Origin: Nothopassalora personata
Lineage: Eukaryota > Ascomycota > Dothideomycetes > Mycosphaerellales > Mycosphaerellaceae
Direction of reading: 5' to 3'
Assembly: GCA_033816765.1 (NCBI GenBank)
Contig: CM066299.1
Location: forward strand, 806,001-870,000
Length of the DNA: 64,000 nucleotides
This document shows, in pieces, positions 35,426 to 45,900 of this stretch (position 1 is its first letter; every line of letters starts with the position of its first letter). Made by a program: the position numbers and the translations under genes. The notes beneath the pieces are model-generated. The model did no database searches. It was given only the letters and a program-made list of their open reading frames with translations, and had not been told where the DNA came from.

Positions 35426-36961
35426 CGGATCACGTAACAGCGTAGTATGCCTCTATCAAATGCTTACCTAGGTAGTCACTAGCACTAGTTTTCGGTTACA
35501 TGTAGGGTTATCGGACCTTTAGTGTAACCTTAATAGTACTGCTCTTACTACTTATAAGACCGGTCTCGGTACTACTACCTTATAACGGTTATAGGGACAT
35601 ACGCTAAGAGGCATACTTAAGCGTAGCTCTCTACCTACTACTTCCTCTTTTTCTTTAAATACTAGCACATCCTTACCGACAACTAACACTAATACTAACT
35701 ACTAACACATCTATCTCCTACTACTATACACATTAGATAGTTCTTTAGCCTCTCTCTTTACGGCCTTAACCTTCTTTAAAGCCCCTACCCCGACATTAAG
35801 CTTTTAAAGCTTACTAACACTCTAGAGTAGCACTACGAGATAGCTAACTCTTACGATCTTACTACTAGCGAATCCTAGTTATTATAGCTTTAGCTAGTCC
35901 TTCGTTACGCCCGGCTAGTTCGAGCATAGCGCTTACTAGTACTAGCACTAGGCTTACCCGCCTACCTTAGACCTTGTTCGAGTCCCTTCGTCTACCGGAT
36001 AACGTTAAGCATGTCCTTACTAACACGAACACGCCGAAGTCCGCCGCTAATATTATGTTCCGGGAGCTTAGTCCTTAGAAGCGGGTTAAGGTATTAAAGG
36101 ACTTCTATAAGGGCTTCGAGAAGGTGTTCGAAGACTACTCCGTCTAGGTTAACCTGTTTTTCGAGGAAGTTAAGAACGGCATAGGTAAGAGCTACTAGGA
36201 TAAATTCCTTAGTAATAAGAAGCTCGATGTCTTATTTCCTATCGTCGGCAAGATTCGTAAGACCGGTTTAGAGATTCGTAATCGTAAGAAGACTCTTCGA
36301 GCTACGCTTACCCGCTACTAGCTATAGTAGATAGACAATAAGATTCTTAATCGACGCGTTATCTCCGAGCTTTATAGTACTAACAGCGGGCGCCGCTAGT
36401 TTACGGCCTTTATTAACAAGTACCTAGACTATAGTAGGGCTGTTAGTAGAACTTAGAGGGCATTGATTTAGCGTATAAGGATCGGCCGTAAGGGTATAGA
36501 TCGTAAGCGAATTCTAGAGCCTAGTAATCTTACCCGGTGCGATAGGGAGGCTAAAGCACGTAGTATTAATCCGCAGTCGGCTAAGAGTAGGGAGATTATT
36601 AGAAGATACCGCCTAGCCGTCTATAAGGATGGCCTTCTATACTTTATAGAGGGTACTATTACTAAGAAGTCCGCGTCCCCGGAGGATAGCATAGATTAAC
36701 CTAGACTATCTAGCTACTAACAGCCTTAGCTACTACCGGGTAGTAAAGGCAAAAGACGTGTAAAGAGTACTACGCTAACTCCACTACTAGCCTCTACTTA
36801 GCCTATAGTCCTATCGAGAGGCGGTCGCAAGTCGAGTCGACTTAAGTAGCTCCGTATAGGCGAGAGCATAGGTAAGGGTATAACTGCGCCTACTCGATCC
36901 TCGCCTAACCGAACGCTAGACGGCGTACCTATACGCGAGGGCAGTCCGCTAGGTACACCGG

Positions 36962-37365
36962 TGTTAGGTTTAGTATAACCTAATAATATTACAAGTTAAG
37001 AAGATAAGCTCAATCGGGTTTGTTCTCGGGCCGATAGGAAGTTAAGGGAGAGTAATAAAGCAGTAGCTGTCTTGTCTCGTAAAGACTAAGTAGTAGTAAG
37101 GTAGAGGTTAGGTTATAGTGTATTCTAAACAGTGATATTAAACAGTAAGTTAAACGCTTCGAAACTATAAGGGGTTCTTAGCGTTCCTAAATACAAAGGA
37201 GATTCGTAGATCTCGGTAATCAGTCTAATTATTCTAAGCATAAGCAGTCTAATCAGTCTAAGCATAAGTAGTCTAATCGCTCTAAGTCTAAGCGCTTAGG
37301 TAGGATGAGTTACGTGTTTGTCTTATTGTTATAATTCTAGGGTCTATAGGAATCATTCCGTAACA
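36962..37365 (-). repeat. 3' LTR of Ty3 F
   Basis: 404 bp, TGTTAGGTTTAG ... CATTCCGTAACA. Contains an AGTCTAAG/CATAAG repeat patch (about 37222-37300). A polypurine tract (minus AGAAGGGGATAG, 37377-37366) abuts it. Confidence 0.92.
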
Positions 37366-37438
37366 CTATCCCCTTCTTAGCCTAGCTTCGTCCCGAAGCT
37401 TCTTAAGCCGTTATCATTTCTTATAGTAATAGTTAACT

Positions 37439-37993
37439 ATGTCTTCTTCCTCCTACAAACGCCGTTAACGACTTGCTTAGGATACTAAAGTTTCTAGTGT
37501 CGAAATGGCTCTATGCACGAATTGTTAGAAGTCTCGATCCTCGGGCGTAGTAGTAAAGTGTATCGTAGGTTCTCGGTCTAGAAAGTGTTCGGCCTATATT
37601 CGAAAAGGCTATAAGGATTGCGATGTGCGTCTTTCTCGTCCGGAGTAGGAACGTCTTCGCGATTCGCGCGATAATCTTAAGCTAGAGCTTAAGAGGATTA
37701 AAGAGGAGGAGGTGCGGCTAAAGATACGCAAGATCCGTCTTCGGAAATAGCTTCGATTAGCTAAGCGTCGCACCGACGATGCCGTCGCTAAGGAGTTAGA
37801 GGAGCTCGAGGAGGAAGAGGCGCGCGAGGAGCTAGCGTCTCTTAAGCGGGCGTCGGGGGTAGAGGTGTTGCCTTCGCTAGTTTCTTTCTCGGATATCCTA
37901 GAGATGCCCGTAAACGACTAGGCGGCGCTTTCTAGAGTAGAGCCTTAGGGCGAGTCCCTAGGGGTAGAGACTTATTAGGGCATTTATTTATAA
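37439..37993 (+). pseudogene. Antisense six-Cys/coiled-coil ORF in Ty3 F
   Basis: A plus-strand frame of 184 codons starting with ATG (37439-37441), 74 bp from the 3' LTR and opposite to the retrotransposon. Its internal stops are TAG/TAA only; the true end could be TAA at 37991-37993 or further on. Near the N-terminus is C-x2-C-x11-C-x8-C-x2-Y-x7-C, where the Tyr codon TAT would come from TGT. A highly charged Glu/Lys/Arg/Leu stretch typical of a coiled coil follows (about 37670-37850, for example ELEELEEEEAREELASL). The cysteine spacing and position match the antisense gene of Ty3 chromovirus 1, although overall sequence differs. No intron is needed here. Function unknown. Confidence 0.65.
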
Positions 37994-38017
37994 GTTGTGT
38001 CCCTATTCTTATTAATC

Positions 38018-38091
38018 GGCTAGGTAGCTTAGTAGTAGAGCGTAAGCTGTCTACACTCTTAAGGTCGTAGGTTCGATTCCTACCCTAGTCG
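38018..38091 (+). tRNA. tRNA-like gene or pseudogene inside Ty3 F
   Basis: A 74-nt tRNA-like sequence. A 7-bp acceptor stem (38018-38024 with 38084-38090, one G-T pair), a 4-bp D stem with A box TAGCTTAGTAGTAGAGC, and a perfect 5-bp T arm with B box GGTTCGATTCC (38070-38080) are all present. The anticodon arm is irregular: four pairs (TAAG/CTTA), one mismatch and a 9-base loop, so the isoacceptor cannot be named. It is probably a mutated tRNA or tRNA-derived sequence, right after the antisense ORF. Confidence 0.55.
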
Positions 38092-38184
38092 CTCGTCGGC
38101 CGAGAGATCGATTGTCGTTAGTTATATCGGCGGACCCATTTTTAGTATTGTCGGATCTTTTGCTAACAGTTTTGTAGGTTTTGT

Positions 38185-41100
38185 TTTAGTTCCTAGGTAT
38201 TTTCTAATTCGTCGTATCCTTTCTACTTAATAAGGTATCGCTAACCTTTCTTATCTAGGATTTTTTCAACTTCAAATTCGTTTTCTACTTCTAGCTCGAA
38301 ATAGAAGCTTTCTTAGTAGGGTGTTTTAGCGTCTACGGGTTCTAACTTAGAGATATAGAAGACTAGGTGAATTTTTGCGTTAGGTAGTAGCCGTAGACGG
38401 TAGTTAACTAGTCCTATAGCTTTGTCGATAAAAAATGGTCCGACCTTAACGTAATCTAGTTTCTTAGTCTGTCTTCTTGTTCTTAGGTTTTTTATAAGGA
38501 GATAGACCTTATCCCCCTCTTTGAGTAGAGGTGCTATTTTTCTTATGTCCTGCCGTTATTAAGACAGTTTTTATTATGCATCTTCGATCGCCTTACGTGT
38601 TTCTTTATGCACTTCCTTAAGAGTATCCGTCGTTACGATTGCTCTTTCGGCTTGTAGGTAAGATCTAGGTGTTCTAAATAGGTTAGGATCTTTACTAAAG
38701 TTCGCATAAAATAGTGTCGTTAAAGTTGTCTCTAATTTATAGTTATTTAGTGCAATCTGCGCTATTAGTAGTAATAAAACCCAGTTGTCTTATGCGTAGT
38801 TAATGTAGTGTCGTAGGTATTGCTCGAGTGTTTAATTTATTCTTTCGGTTTATCCGTCTATCTCCGGATAATATGCTATTAACAGCTTGTGTTTAATTCC
38901 GATCGTTTCTATAAGCGTCTTCTAGTAGTTCGATGTAAATAACTTGTCTCTGTCCGTTATGAACGCTTAAGGGAATCCGTAGTACCGGATAAGTCTATCT
39001 AGTACTAGGTATCCGAGCTGCTCTATATTGTATGTCTCTAATGTAGGAATGAAGTGTGCGTATTTTATAAGTCTATTAACCATAACTAGTATTATGTCGT
39101 ATAGTTGTTTCGTAACTTAGTCTCTTAACGGTAGGAGTTTCGTAATAAAGTCTATTATAACTTCGTCCTATAGTTTCGTTGGTAGTGTCCTAAACTGTAG
39201 GTAACCGTATTTTGCATGTCTCGTAGCCTTATTTCGTTAGTAGTGTACGCATTGTTTAATGTAGCGTAACACCTTAAGTCTCATCTATAGGAATGAGAAA
39301 CTACGTTATATTAGGTCCATTGTCTTTAAAGTTCTAGGGTGTCCACAAGTTAGTCTATTATAATGTTATCGTATATATTCTTCTTCTCGATCCCTTAGTA
39401 CCTAGTATTTTCCTTACGATATAGGGAATTGTTCGTCCTTATCGCCTAATATCCGTACGATGTTATTGAATTCTCTTATGTTAGCGCTAAGACTTCCGTC
39501 GGGGTTCGTCTTTAGTATCTTATGTTATACTAGTTCCTTTCTGTTAGGAACCGCTGTACGTTATCACAACTCGGGCTTGGATCTTTGCAGGGATGTCTCA
39601 ATCAGTTATGAAGGTAGTGGTTCCAAACAGTATATGGTGTATACTTAAAATGAGTTGAGCACGAGGCTCCTATCTACTTGCAAAAGAGCGTCGTCTATAT
39701 AGTGCCGTGTCTTGGCGTGATCTTTCCTGCTCTCTCTGCTCTCTCTGCTCTCTCGAGAGAGCACCCGAGAGCACTGAGAGCACTCTGCATATCGGGTGCA
39801 TCCGCTGGTCTGCTGGCATCGATTGGTTGGCTACGGGCTTCCCCAGACCGATCCGTAACACTTTCCTTCTATATAGTCGCTTCTTCGGCTTAGCGCGTCG
39901 GCGCGGCCGTTCTCTTTTCCTAGAGTATATTTAATTTTGAACTTGTATTGTCCTAGCAGCTCCGACTAGCGGGCTTGTCTTCGGGTAAGTTCTTTCGTCG
40001 TTATAAAGTACGTAAGATTCTTATAGTTAGAAAGAATCGTTAGCTTCGGTAGGCCCTCGACGTATACTCTCTAATGTTGCATAGTAGTAACAATAGCTAG
40101 AAGCTCTTTGTTATAGATTTCGTAGTTCTGTTTCGCTATAGTCATTTTCCGGGAGTAATAGGCTACTAGGTGTCTCTACCTATCGTGTGTCTATGTTAGA
40201 CACGCGCCTATTGCTATATTAGACGTATTGGTCTCGATGTAGACTTCCTTACTACTATCGAATAGTCGAAGCGTAGGGGCTAAAGCGCATTGTTCCTTAA
40301 GTTTCTAGAACGCTTTAATCTATTCCTTTCCCTATTTCTAGGTAACGTCCTTTCTTATAAGCATCGTCATTAGTACTGCTATCTCGGCGTAGTTCTTAAT
40401 GAATTTCCGGTTGTAGTTCGCTAGTCTAAGGAATGATTATACGTTCTTAACTGTTTTCGGTTCTAGCTATTCTCTAATTGACTGTGTTTTCGTAGGGTCG
40501 ATCGTTATTCCTATAGTGCTAATAATAAAGCCTGAGAATTTAACTTCTTTCTTATAGAATTCGCATTTCTCGGGTGCTATCTTAAATCCTAAACGCGTAA
40601 GTCGTTCGAATACGTCCTAGACTTGTTTTATGTAATTCTAAAGGGATCCTTTCGTGTAGACCAATATGTCGTCTATGTAAGCGGTAACGTATACATCGAG
40701 TAGGTCTCTAAGTGTTTTATTAACAAGGTCCTAATAGAATGCGGATGCGTTAGTCAATTCTATTAGCATAACTAAGAATTCGTAAAGTCCGTATCTTATC
40801 CTAAAAGCGGTTTTCTATTCTTCTCCTTCCGCTATCCGTATAGCGTAGAAAGCATCTCGTAGGTCAATCTTCGTGTACTAGTCTAATCCGGTTAATCTGT
40901 CTTACGCTTCTTCGATGTTAGGTAGCGGGTATCGGTTCTTAATCGTGATCTCGTTTAACTTCCTATAGTCTTGCACGAGTCGCAACTTCCCGTTTACTTT
41001 TAGAACGAATATATATAGAGTTCCTATACTTAAGGTAGATCTTCTTATCTATCCTTTAGCTAGCTTCTCCTTTAGCTATTCTCGTAGGGTCTACAGCTCT

Positions 41101-41510
41101 TTCTTAGACATTTAATATAGGGGTCCCTATAGAGGCTCTTTCCCTAGCTGAATGTTTATCTTATAATCCTATAGTTAGTACTTAGGTAAGGCATCCTTGC
41201 CTCTTTTCTCTTTAAAGAGTCGCGACCACTTACGATACTCTTTAGGAATACTTAACTCCAAGATGTTAGTATCCTTCGATAGTACGTTACTTCTATTACT
41301 ACTAGTGACTTCGTAACCCGGCGGCCCTACGCTAGTGTCTGTCCCGGTCGAAGGTAGTTCTTCTATCCTTCTATTCGGCGTAAGCTGTATCCTATTTAGC
41401 TGTCTCTTTGCCTTATCTACTAGCGAACGCTGCCGCTACGTAGGCTAAATGTCGATAACGTAGTCGCATTCCCTAAATGTAAGTACTCCTCTTCTCTAGT
41501 CGATTACTAG
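38185..41510 (-). pseudogene. RT, RNase H, integrase and chromodomain of Ty3 F
   Basis: Minus strand. RT at about 41100-40430 with intact YIDDILVYTKGSL near 40690; RNase H at about 40330-40000; integrase at about 39450-38650 (interrupted by a solo LTR at 39542-39860); chromodomain at about 38280-38185 (FEVEKILDKKG, then GYDELENT). TAG/TAA stops throughout. Confidence 0.8.
39542..39860 (+). mobile_element. Solo LTR (319 bp) in Ty3 F
   Basis: TGTTAGGAACCGC ... GATCCGTAACA, with duplication CTTTC (39537-39541, 39861-39865). GC-balanced, little mutated. The first 180 bp is nearly identical to the solo LTR at 45735. Then comes a GAGAGCAC/CTCTCTG repeat patch (39724-39795). Confidence 0.9.
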
Positions 41511-41516
41511 ATTGTG

Positions 41517-41763
41517 TGTTAAGATGTAGCATCTTAGGGGGAGCTAACAGTTAGGTTGTAATCTAATAGCCTAAGGCATCCACGATGACTCAGCTTGTCG
41601 GAAGATACCTTCTCTCCCCTTTAGCTTAGATAGACATCTAACACAATTAACACATTGGTTCCTAATATATTGCTGCATGCCCTGTGGCTATTAGCTAGTT
41701 GAAGATTAATCTCTTACTCTACTCCGCTGCTAACTACGTATCCTGTAAGGTCTTAACTTAACA
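41517..41763 (+). mobile_element. Solo LTR of the Copia A/B family
   Basis: 247 bp, same length and ends as the Copia A and B LTRs, flanked by TTGTG (41512-41516, 41764-41768). Internal domain lost by LTR-LTR recombination. Confidence 0.92.
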
Positions 41764-41849
41764 TTGTGCTTTCTTAACTAAGGCATACCTAGTACGATGT
41801 TATAACTAGCTATGTTAGTAACATCTAAGGTAATCTCCTCGTAGTGCCG

Positions 41850-42059
41850 TTAGATAGCAAGTAGTAGCGGTATCGTCTCGCGCTCTACACTAGGTAAGGA
41901 TAATCCGTCTACCGCGATTAATTTATAACCCTCTTTCTTCTTATAGGTAGCGATCCTATGTCTTGTAATAAATGATTCGGAGGTAAAGTTCCCGCTTGCT
42001 CCGGAATCTATTATAGCATCTATCTTATGCCCGTTGACGATAATTTTAGTTCGAAACAC
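41850..42059 (-). pseudogene. Aspartic protease of Ty3 F
   Basis: An open minus-strand stretch of 69 codons with the retropepsin motif AIIDSGASGNF and FRTKIIVNGHKIDA upstream. It is part of the Ty3 F polyprotein, lying between a solo Copia LTR and Copia B. Confidence 0.85.
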
Positions 42060-42311
42060 TGTTGTCGTTAGCGATACTTAAGCCTTTTCGGTGTTGTATA
42101 ACTCCCTTCGGTCGCTTATTCCTAGGGAGTTGATCCTTTTCCCTATTCGTATATGGAACGTCGTACTTCGTGTCTCGAGGCCTCCGCTTAAACCTAGCGC
42201 GAGCCTTTCTGTATCCGCACCTACATTCGGTAACGTTCCTAGATCTTCTACGTTTCTAAGTAGAGTGCGCGTGCGTGTTATACTACATTGCGTAATTTAT
42301 TCGATATAAAT

Positions 42312-42558
42312 TGTTAAGATGTAGCATCTTAAGGGGAGCTAACAGTTAGGTTGTAATCTAATAGCCTAAGGCATCTACGATGACTTAGCTTGTCGGAAGC
42401 CACCTTCTCTCCCCTTTAGCTTAGATAGACATCTAACACAATTAACGCATTAGTTCCTAATATATTGCTGCATGCCCTGTGGCTATTAGCTAGTTGAAGA
42501 TTGATCTCTTACTCCACTCCGCTACTAACTACGTATCCTGTTAGGTCTTAACTTAACA
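42312..42558 (+). repeat. 5' LTR of Copia B
   Basis: 247 bp, TGTTAAGATGTAGC ... TTAACTTAACA. Confidence 0.93.
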
Positions 42559-42575
42559 GGTTATAAGCCCGGGTT
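42559..42575 (+). other. Primer-binding site of Copia B, initiator-tRNA anticodon arm type
   Basis: GGTTATAAGCCCGGGTT directly after the 5' LTR. It is identical to the Copia A site except for one TG-to-TA change. Confidence 0.68.
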
Positions 42576-42999
42576 TGTGCAGGAGTAAGAGCAACCTATA
42601 TTAGTATAGGTTACTTGTATCCCTTGCTATTATAGCAGAAAACATCTAGGAAGCAGAAGTCTACCCTATCTGTCCTATTAAGGAGCTTGGTTTAATACTA
42701 AGTAATAGGTAATCTAGAAAAGGACTCTATACGGCTTACTACAAGCTAATACCTTAAAGACACTCTGTAGGTAGAACTGCATCGAGATACTATCAAGAAG
42801 GACTTTAAGTAAGTTATTTAGAACTCTGCTAGGAGAGACAGACCTATGTCCTAGCTCCGAGACTACACCGCTCTTTCTTTACTCTACTAAGCAGGCCTTA
42901 GTATCTACACCTACGAACCTTACTATTCTACACCAAAAGCCTTAGTAGGACCTAAGCTACGACCTTGAAGCATATACACCTTGTTTTATTATATTCAAT

Positions 43000-45900
43000 T
43001 TATTATAGATTTATACTAAGAGAAAGGAGAAGAGAAGGGAACTAAAATCCCAATTCTTAGGAGAGACAACTAGAAGAGATAGTTCAACCTTTAGAGATAC
43101 AAGATAGAGAGTTAGTTAGCATTCTTTGCAATTAATGACCTGTTAGAAGTGTTATTTAACAACATTAAGGGCAAGAACCTAAAACTCTAGGAAGAGACTA
43201 AGATTAAAGAGATTCTTAATGCACTAACATAGACAAAACAAAATGCAGCTTGCTGCTTTAGTATCCTAAGTAGGATTATAGAAGAAGATGAATTTAAGCT
43301 TAAGGGCTCTTGCGAATCTAGAAAAGCTGCTAAGATATAGGTGTATCTCTAGAACAAGTACAGCTAGGTGTTACCAACCTATGTATATAAGCTTATAAAA
43401 CAGTTTATAAACTTTAAGATAAGTAAAGAGTTCACCATTAGATCTGCATAGGCACACCTAGTGTCTCTTAGAAGGAGGATTGCTAATGTTGACCTAGAGG
43501 ACTAGCACTATAGGAAAGCTAATATAAGAATAACCTAGCTTTTAAGCTTACTACTACCTAACTACTATGTAGCTAGGGATACTATTATAGCTTAGCCAAA
43601 GATAGATTATAAAAGGACCTTAAAGATCCTTAAGGCTTAAGAGGCTAGATTGAATCCCTCTAAGGCTAAGTATAGTATAGTAGCTACCTAGGTTAGGCCC
43701 TTAGGTTAGGCAAGATCACTTTCCTGCCTTCTCTATAAGAAGGACCATCTTATTAAGGACTGCCCTAGTCTCTCTAAGGTAAAGAAGGTCCTTAGATCTC
43801 ATTCCTAAGCACTATCCTCCTAGAATGTAACATATGTCAAGAAGAGAAGATCTCTACTACTATCTTTAAGAAGAACACTAAGAGAGAAGTCCTCTATAGA
43901 GGAACTTAAGAAAATAGTAAAGAAACTTAGCTCTAACATGCTGTCAACCTAGAAGAACTAGGCCTAGTCTCCTTCCTCTAAAACAAGGAAGACTAGGAAA
44001 GGTTTCTCTACCTAAGAGCTTACTAACTTATGCAACTCATCCTAGAAGACAATGTCTAATAATAATAAGTATAATAAAGTAGCTTACTTAACTGCAGAAG
44101 TCTAAGGCAAGTTCCCCTTATTAGAGTAGTTACTTAATTCTTGTGCTTTATCCTATATAACTAACTAGAACTGCCTCTTTAGATCTATAACTCCCTTAAT
44201 AAAGAAGAAATAGATTAAAGTAGGAGGTGGGCATTTATTAGCTACTTATATTAGGACTATAGAGATAAGTAGGAGATCTAGTAGGAAAGTTGTTTTAGAA
44301 GATGTTCTACTTGTACCTAAGCTAGGGGTGAACCTAGTTTCTTAGAACTAGTTTAGCAAGCAGTTTAGTGTCCAACCTCCTTTATTTTCTCTTGTATCCC
44401 CCTCTAGCTAAACTGTTGTCTAGACAAGGCTTCTTAGGGGGGTTCTATTCATTAATGAGATTTCTCCTCTACTACAAAAAAGGGCACATCACTTATTATG
44501 TGCACTACTAGTAGAGAATGCCTTTATAACTGCTAAATTAGAGACTGACCTAAAACAGTAGGAGCTTTAGCATAGAAGATTTGCACACTTTAGGAAGAAC
44601 TTGCTCTAGAATCTTTATAAAGTAATAGACTTAAAAGAACCTATTCCTGTTCCTAGGGATAGCTTCTACTAGTGCAGAGTGTGTTTAATAGTAAAGATAA
44701 AGAAGTACAAAGGCAAAGTTACTAAGAGAAGACCTAAAAGACTTGCCCTTGTATCTATTAATATATATAGTCCACTGCTAACATTAAGGCTAGGGTTCAA
44801 ATACTAGCTTAAGATTGTTAATAACTTCTCTAGAAAAAAGTGGACCTGTCCTCTTAAGAAAAGAGAAGATGCTCTAGTTGCTCTCTAGAACTAGAAGATT
44901 AAGGCAGAGAGGAAATCATTAGCACAGTTAAAAGCAGTTAGGCTTAACAATGTAAGGGAACTTATTGCATTAGTCAAGCAGTAGGAGAAGGATTTGGGAA
45001 TTAGGCTAGAGCATACTAAGGCATACAACTCGCTCTAAAATGGACTAGTTAAAAGGTTAATACAAACCTTAGAAGACTCTATAAGGGCAATGCTTAAAGA
45101 GGCCAAGATGCTAATTGAATTCTAGCCTAAAGCACTAGAAGCCTAAACCTATATAAGGAACAAACTACCAAATAGTCTAGACTATAATAGGTTCAAGGTT
45201 TCACTAGATAAAGCCTTTAATAGTATTAAGCTAACTATCAACCATTTAAAGGTTTAGGGATGCAAAGCTATTGTCTATATAGACATAAGATCCTAGCCTT
45301 AATAGGCAAGAAGTGATAAACTAATGAACAGAGGTAAAGAAGTAGTGTTTGTTAGATACGTTAAAAACACAGCTAAGGCCTAGCTCTTTTAGGAACTAGA
45401 CATAAAAGCTATAAAACAACACACACATGCAGACTTCTTTAAGGACTAACCTAGAGGTAATATAGATCTCAATGTTACAAAATTGAATCTATTAAGCAAT
45501 GCACTAGCTAGGAGACCCTTAGGGAGGCTAAGGAAGGACATATCCTTAGAGCAACCTATTCACTATTTAATTATTCAGTAGAGCAGCCTAGTAATAGCCT
45601 AGCTAAGAAAGCTGTTTGTGCAACTTCTCTAGCCTCTAAAGAATATAGGGGAATTTCAGAAAATCGATAAGCTAATTAAGATAAGCTCACTAGATCTCTA
45701 GGAAAAGAATGTCACTAGGACACAAGTGACTACTTGTTAGGAACCGCTGTACGTTATCACAACTCGGGCTTGGATCTTTGCAGGGATGTCTCAATCAGTT
45801 ATGAAGGTAGTGGTTCCGAACAGTATATGGTGTATACTTGAAATGAGTTGAGCACGAAGCTCCTATCTACTTGCAAAAGAGCGTCGTCTATATAGTGCCA

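Noticed and set aside
35737..36961. Extra ORF of element D as a Starship DUF3435 captain or an envelope protein
   Set aside because: No tyrosine-recombinase residues, no signal peptide and no membrane helix could be seen.
36962..37365. The two 404-bp repeats at 36962 and 49904 as independent solo LTRs
   Set aside because: Neither has matching flanks of its own, but the outer flanks match each other (ACCGG), so they bound one element.
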